From JAOAPY01 sp041492185 (lineage in GTDB: Bacteria; Acidobacteriota; Blastocatellia; Pyrinomonadales; Pyrinomonadaceae), in assembly GCA_041492185.1 (NCBI GenBank), contig JBGPWL010000005.1, forward strand, positions 1-64,000: DNA of 64,000 bases, given 5' to 3'. The notes below the pieces were generated by a model, which did not search any database, was not told the origin of the DNA, and worked only from the letters and a program-made list of their open reading frames with translations. Each line of letters begins with the position of its first letter. Position 1 is the first letter of the stretch. The translations under genes were made by a program, and so were the position numbers. Shown piece by piece: positions 1 to 7,910 of this stretch.

Positions 1-56
1 AGAGCGCTGCCTCGACACGGCAGAGGTCTGGGGTTCAAGTCCCCACGCGCCTACCA
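1..56 (+). tRNA. tRNA-Val (GAC), 5' end cut off by the window
   Basis: Only the 3' part is present: anticodon stem CTGCC/GGCAG, variable loop, T arm with TTCAAGT, 7-nt acceptor 3' strand, discriminator A and encoded CCA at 54-56. The seven-base anticodon loop reads TCGACAC, which places GAC at 34-36 (valine). Position 33 is C where U is nearly universal. The 3' end of this tRNA faces a recombinase-derived frame 130 bp away, so it is a likely integration target. Confidence 0.85.
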
Positions 57-183
57 TTTTTATTGAGCTATTTCGTTACTTTTGTCCTCCCTTTATCGTT
101 CACGGCACAGTTTGGCAGACTTTTGGCAGACTCTCAAAAAATTGAGCTGATGTTGTGAGTCTTCGTGGTCGTTTCTCAGCTAA

Positions 184-924
184 CTAACCAACCTTCCTTC
201 CCTGATCGCTTTTAGGCATACTTCCAGCCACGGCGAAGCTGATCTGCTTGGGCTCTAACGGCTGTTCAAGCATTGCAACGGCCATCACCATCGTCTCCCA
301 AGTCGCATGGGCGTAGCCGGGTGTCATTCGTGACGCCGCGCCGAATCCCATCATTGGCGTCGCATGTCCGAGCAAGGCGGAAATCACAAAGTGATGAACA
401 CCTCGTTCGAGTAAGCGAGTCGCGAATGTGTGACGCAGATCATATGGCCGCCACAATGTCGTATGTTTGAATCGTGGGAAGGCCTGATACGCAAAACCCA
501 TGATGAAGAAACCGACGAAACCAAAGACCATCGCGTGCCCGTGCGCCAGCACCCACGAATAAGCGACCGCGCTGAAACTTTGACGCCGGCCAATAGTCAG
601 CAGATTAATTGCGCCCCAGACACAGGCAAGCGTCAAAACCGTAGCGATGCCGGCGAGAAAGAACGGGCGATAAATGGTGTCTGCGATTGACGGCTCGAAA
701 GCTGGAGCGGCGGTCGGATTACTTGCAGCTTCGTTCAACTCGTGCAGCAGTTTTTCGATTGGCACACCGTGCAATCGCGCGAACCAATCGATTTGTTCTC
801 GAGGTCCTTTTGGACCGCCACAACCATGCAGACCATAGCGGTCGAGCACGGCGCGGGTTGATGGATAACGCTCGACCATCTCTGGTAAAAGCATTTCGGC
901 GGTGATCTTTCCGACTTCCGTCAT
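184..924 (-). CDS. NnrS-like membrane protein with ScdA-N/DUF1858-type N-terminus, fused in frame to a tyrosine-recombinase C-terminal fragment
   Basis: 246 residues in three parts. Residues 1-65 look like the DUF1858/ScdA-N family (GLHGCGGPKG near 31-40) of iron-sulfur repair and nitrosative-stress proteins. Residues 84-160 hold membrane segments with HGHAMVFGFVGFFIMGF, typical of NnrS or cytochrome-oxidase-subunit-I-like proteins. The family normally continues with more membrane helices. Here, after TTLWRP, residues 161-220 switch to the end of a tyrosine recombinase: YDLRHTFATRLL, LLGHATP and TPGYAHAT supply Arg164, His187 and Tyr204 of the catalytic set. The recombinase part reads toward the tRNA-Val 3' end. 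It is the last gene of the ric-hemerythrin group, so the original role was probably NO stress. Likely a deletion fusion left by an integrative element. Whether it is made as a protein is unknown. Confidence 0.75.
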   Translation of the reverse strand: MTEVGKITAEMLLPEMVERYPSTRAVLDRYGLHGCGGPKGPREQIDWFARLHGVPIEKLLHELNEAASNPTAAPAFEPSIADTIYRPFFLAGIATVLTLACVWGAINLLTIGRRQSFSAVAYSWVLAHGHAMVFGFVGFFIMGFAYQAFPRFKHTTLWRPYDLRHTFATRLLERGVHHFVISALLGHATPMMGFGAASRMTPGYAHATWETMVMAVAMLEQPLEPKQISFAVAGSMPKSDQGRKVG

Positions 925-987
925 TGTAATTGACCTCAGGTTCTGATGTGGCTTAAACGGTTGGTTTAGGTAGAGTTCTTGGTCCAG

Positions 988-1190
988 TTTCCGCGGCTCT
1001 GCCGCTTGGCCAGTGCGGTAAGGCTCTGCCTTACCGTGAAATCAGCTTTTCTCCTATTGTGGCTACGCCGCTGCGTTCAAGATGCGCACTGCTAATCTCG
1101 TTACGAAGCCGCGGAGCCGCGAGAGAGACTCGGTAGCCTCCGGTAAGGCCGAGCCTTACCGCAGTGGTCAGCGGCAAAGCCGCAACGCAG
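988..1190. repeat. MITE-like element with double-hairpin ends (family also at 18514-18678)
   Basis: Each end carries two adjacent small hairpins: a GCGGC/GCCGC stem (993-1005 and 1171-1183) and a CGGTAAGGC/GCCTTACCG stem (1016-1036 and 1141-1161). The two ends are inverted copies of each other over about 45 bp with few mismatches. The interior has no gene of its own, but the hemerythrin gene ends inside it. Confidence 0.7.
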
Positions 1191-1637
1191 TAATCCGAAA
1201 AGCGACTCCCTCTCTGCGTCGGTCGTGATCTCATCGAGCAACGGATACAACATCTTCTTTTCCCGATTGTCGTGATGCACCAGCAGACGTTTGAAGAGAT
1301 GCTGCGAATCAAGCAGGAAGAGTACTCCGCGTTCGAGATCCTCTTCAGATTCCAACTTACCCATCTCTTCTTTGAACAAGACAAGATATTGGCGCAGCTT
1401 GTCGTGCTCGCCGATAAAAATCTCAGCCGCGCCGCCAACCGGCGCATTCGCTCGCTCGCGATAGAGCGGAATCATCAACTCCTCTTCATCTCGCATGTGA
1501 GCGAAAAGTTCTGTCTCATAAGCCTCCAGCGCGGCGGTGGCGGCTTTGAAATCCAGTCGCAACAGCGCGCGCTGGTGCTCAAGAAACAGTTCATCAAGCT
1601 GCCGATGCAGCCGGAGCAGATCGTTGAAGCTCTTCAT
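1101..1637 (-). CDS. Hemerythrin-like di-iron domain protein
   Basis: 178 residues, all-helical hemerythrin/HHE type. Candidate iron ligands are His21, His47 with the following acidic EEE, His78 (GEHDK), His113 and His121/122 (LVHHDNREKKMLYPL). Such small proteins bind oxygen or nitric oxide or carry iron for cluster repair in the cytoplasm. The start codon overlaps the stop of the upstream ric gene by 4 nt (ATGA), so the two are co-translated. The last roughly 29 residues (from about 150, GLLRCGFAADHCGKARPYRR onward) are encoded by the terminal inverted repeat of the 988-1190 element and look unrelated to the family. The natural end was probably near residue 148. The domain call is firm; the exact ligand set is inferred. 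Confidence 0.85.
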   Translation of the reverse strand: MKSFNDLLRLHRQLDELFLEHQRALLRLDFKAATAALEAYETELFAHMRDEEELMIPLYRERANAPVGGAAEIFIGEHDKLRQYLVLFKEEMGKLESEEDLERGVLFLLDSQHLFKRLLVHHDNREKKMLYPLLDEITTDAERESLFGLLRCGFAADHCGKARPYRRLPSLSRGSAAS

Positions 1638-2368
1638 CGCGCTGAATTGCCCTTTTCCATCTCGATCGCCCGCGGAAAGAGAATGTTGTTCTCCAGATGA
1701 ATGTGCTGATGCAGATCCTTCTCGAATGCGTCAAGCGCCTGATAGAGAGTCTGGTAACTGATGCAGCCATCCGGCGGCACCGCGTAATCCGAGCTTAGTG
1801 CGCGCAGCTCTCGCAAAATCTCTCCGACCGTCTCGTGTTCCATCATCATCATGCGAATCGGATTGTTGACAGTGCCGAAGGGCGCGAATGGCGCCGGACT
1901 ATGTTGGAGTGCTGCTCTTTCCATCTCGACAATGTATGGAAACAGAATCTGCTCTTCCTTGAACATGTGCGGTTTCAGATCGGCGCAGAGTTGTTGGAAC
2001 AGTTCCCCCATCCCATGCAGTTCCGGATGGTTTGCACCATGTGCGCCGATGACCTTGTCAGTCAGAGCCGCCAGCCTCACCATCTCTTCCTTGGTGTACA
2101 CGTGGTGCCTATCGAGGATGTGCTTGATCAACTCGGTTAGGGTGAGCTGCTGGAAATCAAGCTGGCCGTTTCTTTCTATCGTGACCTGTCCAGCCTCTTC
2201 CAGCATTCGCACCAGGTCTTCGACGTCGATTCCGGCGGTTGCGCAGGCTTCCCCTAGAGGCTTATCGCCTCCGCAGCAGTAATCGATTCTGAGTCTCTCG
2301 AAGATTCTCGTCGCCTCTGGGCGCGCGATTGCGACTTCGCGCACGGTTGTTAGTGTGTTTATTGTCAT
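1634..2368 (-). CDS. ric: Iron-sulfur cluster repair di-iron protein (RIC/ScdA/YtfE family)
   Basis: 244 residues. The N-terminal ScdA_N domain (1-60) contains IDYCCGGDKPLGEAC, the conserved double-cysteine loop of the family. Residues 77-235 form a di-iron hemerythrin bundle with HHVYTKEE, HGANHPELHG, HMFKEEQILFPY, MEHETVGE and HQHIHLENNILFP. Characterised relatives restore iron-sulfur clusters damaged by nitric oxide or peroxide. Length and domain order are normal. It is the first gene of a tight minus-strand operon with the hemerythrin protein (4-nt overlap) and the damaged NnrS-like gene, which together point to nitrosative-stress defence. The ATG at 2368 is chosen because the family N-terminus starts there. 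No NsrR or FNR box was recognised upstream. Confidence 0.92.
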   Translation of the reverse strand: MTINTLTTVREVAIARPEATRIFERLRIDYCCGGDKPLGEACATAGIDVEDLVRMLEEAGQVTIERNGQLDFQQLTLTELIKHILDRHHVYTKEEMVRLAALTDKVIGAHGANHPELHGMGELFQQLCADLKPHMFKEEQILFPYIVEMERAALQHSPAPFAPFGTVNNPIRMMMMEHETVGEILRELRALSSDYAVPPDGCISYQTLYQALDAFEKDLHQHIHLENNILFPRAIEMEKGNSAR

Positions 2369-2624
2369 AATTGTTCGAATGAATTCTTAATCTCGCGTGA
2401 TTACGGGAACGATCCTTCCTGGGTGATCTGAGCAATGATTATGCCGAAAGAAATACCAGCGACGCACAGCGCTTCCTGCGGAATCCTGCGGGTAACAAGC
2501 GATCCTGCTGCGGGATATTTCGCAGTTTCGCGATCAACGAATGCGAATCTTCTCTTAAAACCCGCGCATTCTTACGGCCGGAGAGACTCCGGCGCGACCC
2601 TTGCTTTGCGGGACCGTGGCCCTA

Positions 2625-2778
2625 GCAGGCTGCTGAAAGACTCCCTCTCCTTTTGGGAGAGGGCCGGGGAGAGGGTTTGAGACGACGCGGCTATTAAATA
2701 TTTTCTGGTTTTCTGCTGCACTCACGCCCTCTCCCTAACCCTCTCCCAATGGGAGAGGGGACTTTTTCAGCATCCTGC
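2625..2778. repeat. MITE-like inverted-repeat element of the CTCTCCC type
   Basis: About 154 bp with imperfect 55-bp inverted arms: GCAGGCTGCTGAAA at the left and the complement of GCAGGATGCTGAAA at the right. Each arm also contains its own GGGAGAGGG/CCCTCTCC palindrome. AT-rich centre. A relative lies at 35644-35805. The 256 bp between the ric start and this element hold nothing I can identify. Confidence 0.75.
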
Positions 2779-2841
2779 TTGGGGCTGTGCGCTCAAACCG
2801 GAAAGAGACATCTTAGGTTTCCGATCCGACCATCTGCCGCA

Positions 2842-3885
2842 ATGCGTTCATTGGATTTCATCGAAAGACGCCTGTACGAAGGTATCAATTATCGACTCCG
2901 CACTTTTGCTCGCGGCCGATTTGCCGGGGCGTGTCGACCGACGTCAATTGCGCTGCTAATAACAGAGAGGTGCAACGCTCGATGCGTTCATTGTGATATC
3001 TGGAAGAACCGTGGACAGGAGGCCTCACCTTCATTTGAAGAGTGGAAGACAGTGCTTCACGATTTGCGCGCGTGGCTTGGTCCCGTGCATGTTGTCATCA
3101 CCGGCGGCGAAGCGCTGTTGAAGGCTTACACGATCGACCTGGTTGAATATGCGAGCTCCATTGGTCTTTTCGTTGAACTGTTAAGTCATGGCTTCTGGAA
3201 AGATCAGGAGAAGATCGAAAAGCTCGCACGAGCGCGTCCGTCGCGCGTCACGATTTCATTTGACGGAATCGGCGCCACTCACAGCTTGATACGCGGCCGT
3301 GATGGGTTCTTCGAGAAGACTGAGGCAACAATTCAGACTCTCAAACGTGTGCGCAACGAGCGGCGTTTCCCTGAAGCCATCCGCCTGAAGACAGTAATCA
3401 TGCAGCAGAACCTCGGTGATCTTTCTGAGATCGCCCGCTATGCGCGCCATGAAGATCTGGAAGTCTTCTACCAACCGATCGAGCAAAACTACAATACCGT
3501 GGAGGATGCCGATTGGTTTAGGCACAGCGACACCTGGCCCAGCGATACAAAAAGGGCCGTCGCCGCCGTCGAGAATCTGTGTCAGTTGAAAGCCGAGGGT
3601 TTACCCATCGTCAATAGCGTCGCCCAACTCCAAGCCATGATTCGTTATTTTGAGAACCCCGCGGCGTTACGGATTGCGACCCAATCTCACAGCGCACACG
3701 AGAAACAGACGCTGTGCAGTGCGCTGACGATGCTACAGATTCAGTCAGATGGTAATGTCACCTTTTGCGTTAGGATGGGACCGATTGGAAATGTTAAGAC
3801 GCAGTCGATTCGCGAAATATGGGAAGGGCGGCCCCATTGGTGGGAAGCGGGGTGTTGTTTGGAGGAAGTAAAGCTAAAAGAATAA
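2842..3885 (+). CDS. Radical SAM protein with SPASM-like C-terminus
   Basis: 347 residues from the chosen ATG. CNARCVHC gives the CxxxCxxC motif (Cys44, 48, 51) that binds the 4Fe-4S cluster and S-adenosylmethionine. VVITGGEAL supplies the GGE motif, and TISFDGIG and QPIEQNY mark later barrel strands. The C-terminal part has further cysteines (LCSAL, VTFCVR, GCCLEE) and the GNV...IREIWEG signature of SPASM/Twitch auxiliary-cluster proteins, which modify peptides or install cofactors. The reading frame stays open upstream to 2749, but that part lies inside an inverted-repeat element, so ATG 2842 (MRSLDFIERRL) is preferred. No precursor peptide or partner gene is adjacent. The substrate is unknown. 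Confidence 0.85.
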   Translation: MRSLDFIERRLYEGINYRLRTFARGRFAGACRPTSIALLITERCNARCVHCDIWKNRGQEASPSFEEWKTVLHDLRAWLGPVHVVITGGEALLKAYTIDLVEYASSIGLFVELLSHGFWKDQEKIEKLARARPSRVTISFDGIGATHSLIRGRDGFFEKTEATIQTLKRVRNERRFPEAIRLKTVIMQQNLGDLSEIARYARHEDLEVFYQPIEQNYNTVEDADWFRHSDTWPSDTKRAVAAVENLCQLKAEGLPIVNSVAQLQAMIRYFENPAALRIATQSHSAHEKQTLCSALTMLQIQSDGNVTFCVRMGPIGNVKTQSIREIWEGRPHWWEAGCCLEEVKLKE

Positions 3886-3904
3886 CGAACTCTTCAGGGC
3901 TCAA

Positions 3905-3932
3905 GTACAGAACCGGGAGCGGTAGCGACCGG
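3905..3932. repeat. Short dispersed palindrome, ACAGAACCGSGAGCGGTAGCGA type (copy 1)
   Basis: TACAGAACCG followed by a GAGCGGTAGCGA core. A second copy with only a few differences is at 55641-55668, just after a tadE gene. In both cases it sits within 30 bp of a stop codon. Confidence 0.6.
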
Positions 3933-3936
3933 ATTG

Positions 3937-4240
3937 TTTCCGTCGCGGAGCGACGCATGAGTTTTAGCCCGGCCTTTCAGGGTTGTCTCAAAACTCAGCT
4001 TGTGAGGTAATCAAGCTTCGATCCTAAACGCAAAGGACGCGAAGGAATCCGCAAAGGAACGCAAAAGAAGGCTTTTCTGCGACCCTTGCGCGGGACTTTG
4101 CGTACTTTGCGTTTAAGCTCATCGGTTCGCAGTGATGATTCAATCGTCGCTGACGCGACGGAACATTCTTGGGATCGGTTACCGTGGCTTGAAAGCCACT
4201 GCTAAACTCATGCCGACGCTACGCGTCGAGAAACGCAAGC
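3937..4240. repeat. Composite interspersed repeat, copy A (about 304 bp)
   Basis: Matches 7911-8290 in the same orientation over nearly its full length. Shared blocks in order: TCCGTCGCGGAGCGACGCAT palindrome, TTTAGCCCGGCC, AAAACTCAGCTTGTGAGG, an AAACGCAAAGGA...CTTTGCGTTTAAG stem, GTCGCTGACGCGACG palindrome, GATCGGTTACCGTGGCTTG, and GCCGACGCTACGCGTCGAGA. It has no coding capacity; short open frames inside are by-products. It fills the gap between the radical SAM gene and the phosphatase gene. Confidence 0.85.
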
Positions 4241-4271
4241 GGGTCAAACCCGGGAGCGGACCGATTCACAA

Positions 4272-5150
4272 CTACTCTGGTTGCGTGCTTCGCCGAACAA
4301 TCACCAACGACATGTCGTCCGCGAGCGGGCGCGTGGCGGCGAAATCCTGGACCGCGCCCAACACCGAGAACAACATCGCATCCGCAGAGTCGTTTTGGGC
4401 GCGGCGCAATTGTGCCTCAATTCGCGCATAGCCAAACTCCTCGTCTGCATTGTTGAAAGACTCGAGGACGCCGTCGGAGTAAGTCAGCAGGACGTCGCCA
4501 GAACCCAGTTCAATGCTTCCGCGGTTATACGGAGCAGTTGGAGTGACGCCGAGCAACAAGCCACCTTCGGAAAGCAATTCCAATTGGCCGTTCGCGCGTA
4601 AGAGGAACGCCGGAGGATGACCGGCGCTGCAGTAATCAAGCTTGCCGCTGACCGGATCAAGTTTCGCAAGGAACAAGCTAGCCAGTGGCGCAACCGAGGC
4701 CATCCGGCACACGTCGCGGTTAACGCCGGCAACGATTGTCTCAGGCTCAGAAGACGCGGCCCCATGGGTGCCAACCAGTCCCACCAGGTGCGTGGTCCAC
4801 ATTCCGGCCGCCAGACCTTTGCCGCAGATGTCACCCAGCGCCAGGATTACTCCGTCGCTCGCTTGCTTGATGGTGAAAAAGTCGCCGGGCAGGTGGCGAA
4901 CAGCGAAAATTTCGCTCGCAATCTCGAAGTCACCATAGCGGACCAGACGAGGAGCACACAGGCGCCGGTGCACTTGCGCCGCTTCAAAGACTGCAGTCTG
5001 CAACTCAGCGTAATCCTTCTGGAGTGTCGCAAGCTTCAGTTCCAACTCCTGACGGCGTGTCCGACCCACACTCCGACGTTGTGGCGAAGTCACTGGGAGA
5101 GCGATCGCGCGTCGAGTCCCTAACCCGCTATTGAATCCTGATTGCCTCAT
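4272..5150 (-). CDS. PP2C-type (SpoIIE/RsbU) serine phosphatase
   Basis: 292 residues. A short N-terminal coiled-coil (RRQELELKLATLQKDYAEL) precedes a SpoIIE/RsbU phosphatase domain. LPGDFFTI, LALGDICGKGLAAG and the late PLADDMSLVIVR provide the metal-binding aspartates, and CSAGHPPAFL and LLTYSDGVLE are typical core strands. Relatives dephosphorylate anti-sigma-factor antagonists in partner-switching pathways. No sensor domain is fused. It follows the response regulator by 13 nt, so it is probably in one operon with the regulator and kinase and may be an output branch of that system. The frame is open further upstream, but ATG 5150 avoids overlap with the regulator gene. No antagonist or anti-sigma gene is nearby. 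Confidence 0.88.
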   Translation of the reverse strand: MRQSGFNSGLGTRRAIALPVTSPQRRSVGRTRRQELELKLATLQKDYAELQTAVFEAAQVHRRLCAPRLVRYGDFEIASEIFAVRHLPGDFFTIKQASDGVILALGDICGKGLAAGMWTTHLVGLVGTHGAASSEPETIVAGVNRDVCRMASVAPLASLFLAKLDPVSGKLDYCSAGHPPAFLLRANGQLELLSEGGLLLGVTPTAPYNRGSIELGSGDVLLTYSDGVLESFNNADEEFGYARIEAQLRRAQNDSADAMLFSVLGAVQDFAATRPLADDMSLVIVRRSTQPE

Positions 5151-5163
5151 GACACTACTTGCC

Positions 5164-5958
5164 TCATCCCACAAACTTGTAGCCACTGCCATGAACGGTA
5201 AGAATGAAACGCGGCTCCTCGGGATTTGGTTCCAACTTCTGTCTGAGATGGACGATGTGTGTATCAACTGTGCGCGTGTTCGGATAATTTTCGTAACCCC
5301 ACACCGCATCCAATAGCCGATCACGGCTGAGCGTCTCAGTCGGATGCGCTACGAAGTAGGCGAGCAGCGCGAACTCTTTCGCGGAGAGATCGACTGTGGC
5401 GCCGGAGCGCCGCACTTCATTGCTGCGAATGTTGACCTCGACGTCGCTGAAGCGATAGACCTCGGGTGCGGGCGCGTGCGGAGAGACACGTCGCAGCACT
5501 GCCTTCACGCGGGCCATCAGTTCGCGAATTGAGAACGGCTTGGTGACGTAATCGTCGGCGCCCAACTCCAGGCCCACCACCTTATCGATCTCCTGACCGC
5601 GCGCGGTTAACATGATGATCGGAATCGACGGTCGCTTAGCTTTTAGTTGCTTGCAGACGTCCAGACCGCTCAGCCGCGGCATCATTACGTCGAGAACGAC
5701 CAGGTCCGGGTTGTCGGCGAGAGCACGATCGAGGCCTTCGGCTCCATCGGCTGCACTGATCACTTCGTAACCTTCGTATTCGAAGTTATCGCGCAGACCG
5801 GCCACCATCGCCGGCTCGTCTTCCACAATCAGGATGCGCGTTTTCCTGATGCCCCCGGCTTCGGCAAGGTTCCCGTTGGTCGCGGCGCCAGCGTCCAACT
5901 GGCCGCCGATCGCATCGCCGTTTGCATGCCCACTGAATTTAATTTTTCTTTTCATCAT
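5164..5958 (-). CDS. OmpR/PhoB-family DNA-binding response regulator
   Basis: 264 residues. A 38-residue low-complexity leader precedes a receiver domain (RILIVEDEP; phosphoacceptor Asp90 in LVVLDVMMP; Lys140 in DDYVTKPFS) and a winged-helix domain from about 170 to 264 (LSAKEFALLAYFVAHP, TLSRDRLLDAVWGYE, RTVDTHIVHLRQKLE, GSGYKFVG). It is the cytoplasmic transcription-factor half of a two-component system with the kinase encoded upstream at 6020-7708. The extra leader is unusual; a later start is possible, although the frame's ATGs are only at the very beginning. Downstream it runs into the SpoIIE-type phosphatase gene. Confidence 0.93.
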   Translation of the reverse strand: MMKRKIKFSGHANGDAIGGQLDAGAATNGNLAEAGGIRKTRILIVEDEPAMVAGLRDNFEYEGYEVISAADGAEGLDRALADNPDLVVLDVMMPRLSGLDVCKQLKAKRPSIPIIMLTARGQEIDKVVGLELGADDYVTKPFSIRELMARVKAVLRRVSPHAPAPEVYRFSDVEVNIRSNEVRRSGATVDLSAKEFALLAYFVAHPTETLSRDRLLDAVWGYENYPNTRTVDTHIVHLRQKLEPNPEEPRFILTVHGSGYKFVG

Positions 5959-5975
5959 CCGATGATTCCTTTGAT

Positions 5976-6019
5976 GTAGCGCAAGCTGCCAGCTTGCGCA
6001 GACTAGCAGTCTGCGCTAC
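5976..6019. repeat. Three-way-junction palindrome between kinase and regulator genes
   Basis: The outer stem GTAGCGCA/TGCGCTAC encloses two smaller hairpins (GCAAGCTGCCAGCTTGC and GCAGACTAGCAGTCTGC). It directly abuts the kinase stop codon at 6020 and could act as a processing or attenuation structure inside the operon. Confidence 0.6.
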
Positions 6020-7708
6020 CTAGGCTGACGCCATACCTGATTGCTGACTGCCTGATGCCAGCGGCAACGACAGAATGAACTTACTGCCTCTTCCCGGGGT
6101 GCTTTCCACCGCGATGTCCCCACCGTGTGCCTGCGTAATGTGGCGGACCAATGATAAACCCAGGCCGCTTCCTTTGGTGTTGTGGACCAGCGGATCTCCC
6201 GTGCGATAGAACTTCTCGAAAATCTTAGACTGATCGCGTCGCGCGATGCCGATACCGTGGTCAACCACCTCGAGCTTCAACGCGCCATTGTCCCGGTATA
6301 GTTTCACACCCAGGAATTTTTGGTCAGTCGAGTATTTCAGCGCATTGTTAACGAGGTTGACGAGAGCGCGCGCGATAGCTTCGCGATCCACGGGCACTGC
6401 CGGAAGGTCTGAGTCAATGTTCTCTTCAAACTCGAAACCCTGTTGCTCGATTTGATAGCGATAAGAGTCGAGCGTGTTGCGCACCAGTTCCGCGATGTCC
6501 GTCTCGCGGAATTCGTACTCCTTACGTCCGGCCTCGATGCGCGAGAAATCGAGGATGTTGTTGATTAGAGCAGTCAGCCGCTCGCTCTCTTTGCGAATGA
6601 TGCGATAGTACTGTTGCTTCTTTTCCTGAGTGGTGATGCGGCCCAGCTCAAGCGTCTCTGCGTACAAGCGGATCAAGGCCAGAGGCGTGCGCAGCTCGTG
6701 CGATACATTCGAAACGAAGTCAGACTTCAAGCGAGCGAGCGCCATCTCTTTGCTGACGATATGTTTAGTCAACACCAGCCCGCCGATGATCATCAACGAA
6801 AGGATTCCGAGGATTAGAAAACCGCGATGAACCCAGGTCTGGCCCATCGCCTCCACACTTGTGCCCTCATACTTGATGCCCAGCCCCAACCCGCGAAAAA
6901 CATCGTCGAACTTGCGCATGACTTCTGGCTTCCCCTCGCCCCAACCAGTCGTAGCAACCATCGGCTTCAATTCTTTCCCGCCCTCGGGGTCTACCGGGTA
7001 CACCATCATCGCCAGCCGCGTTCCTCCTTGCTCATTTGTCTTCTGGTTTACTTGCTCGTCGAGCATACCGGGAAAGAAAGTTTGTTTGAGATAAAGAGGA
7101 TCGAAAAAAACGCCGCCCAACACAACCCTATCGCTGGAGACCTGAGGTAGGACGAACACGGCACCAACCATGAAAGCCGGACCATCGGCCCGTTTTGTTG
7201 GACCGTTGTAGAAATTGATAGGCCGGGCTTTCTTGCGCAGCATCTCCACCGTTGACTTGCCTTCTATGCTGCTGAACCACACACGGTAACTTTCGGCCAT
7301 GCGTTCATGCTCTTCATGGACATACTTGTCACTCATCTGTTGAGGTTGAGAACGAAACACGATGCCTTTTTCGTCGAACAGAAAAACGTGTGTCAAGCAC
7401 TGACACTTTGACAGAATGAGATCGAGTTTTCTCTCTTTCTCAGACGCTTCGGCATCCGGACTTGGGAAAAGATCCCTTGCCTCTTCGGTCATTGTGTAAG
7501 CTTTCTGGTTCATCTTCTTTTCGGTGATCGCCAGCATCTCCTGAAAATCGCGATGAATGAAGGCCTCCAGGACTTTGTCGCGCTGGAAGGCCCTCAACTC
7601 GCTGAAATTGAGATATATGAGCGCCGCCGCCGGCAAGAGAACCGCCAGACCCAGCGTCAGCATGAGCCGGAACCGGTTGAAGCCTCCCAGGAATTTTCTT
7701 CTCTTCAT
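6020..7708 (-). CDS. Membrane sensor histidine kinase
   Basis: 562 residues from the chosen start. TM1 (about 13-34) and TM2 (about 295-314) enclose a roughly 260-residue extracytoplasmic sensor with no family I recognise. HisKA follows with the phospho-accepting His in SNVSHELRTPLA (about residue 337), then HATPase_c with the N box (LVNLVNNALKYS), DHGIGIA and GSGLGLSLV. It pairs with the OmpR-type regulator encoded 61 nt downstream. The frame is open upstream to 7756, but ATG 7708 (MKRRKFLGG) has AAAAGGAA immediately before it and gives a normal positively charged N-terminus. The ligand is unknown. Confidence 0.9.
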   Translation of the reverse strand: MKRRKFLGGFNRFRLMLTLGLAVLLPAAALIYLNFSELRAFQRDKVLEAFIHRDFQEMLAITEKKMNQKAYTMTEEARDLFPSPDAEASEKERKLDLILSKCQCLTHVFLFDEKGIVFRSQPQQMSDKYVHEEHERMAESYRVWFSSIEGKSTVEMLRKKARPINFYNGPTKRADGPAFMVGAVFVLPQVSSDRVVLGGVFFDPLYLKQTFFPGMLDEQVNQKTNEQGGTRLAMMVYPVDPEGGKELKPMVATTGWGEGKPEVMRKFDDVFRGLGLGIKYEGTSVEAMGQTWVHRGFLILGILSLMIIGGLVLTKHIVSKEMALARLKSDFVSNVSHELRTPLALIRLYAETLELGRITTQEKKQQYYRIIRKESERLTALINNILDFSRIEAGRKEYEFRETDIAELVRNTLDSYRYQIEQQGFEFEENIDSDLPAVPVDREAIARALVNLVNNALKYSTDQKFLGVKLYRDNGALKLEVVDHGIGIARRDQSKIFEKFYRTGDPLVHNTKGSGLGLSLVRHITQAHGGDIAVESTPGRGSKFILSLPLASGSQQSGMASA

Positions 7709-7910
7709 TTCCTTTTGAACCTCCGAGACGCGCCTTGTCGATGCGGACGAAAGCATACACCGGTGTCACTTATTCTGTGTCAAGCGCAAGTAAAAAATTG
7801 TTAAGAGTTGTGAACTCTGACGATTGCTGGTTGCTCATACTACTTGCCTGTTTTCCGCCAGACCATGCCAGCTGACAGGTCAGTAGCCCGACCGTGAGAG
7901 ATGGCGCGAC

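Noticed and set aside
111..131. Tandem TTTGGCAGAC repeat as integration core
   Set aside because: Only two 10-11 nt units, outside the tRNA, and no second distant copy was found in the window.
2435..2680. 81-codon open frame upstream of the radical SAM gene
   Set aside because: Its end lies in the inverted-repeat element and the rest has no protein-like pattern.
3937..4240. Insertion sequence with transposase
   Set aside because: No transposase coding sequence in either copy; at most a non-autonomous element.
4132..4431. 99-codon open frame starting inside composite repeat A
   Set aside because: Begins in repeat DNA and runs antisense into the phosphatase gene.
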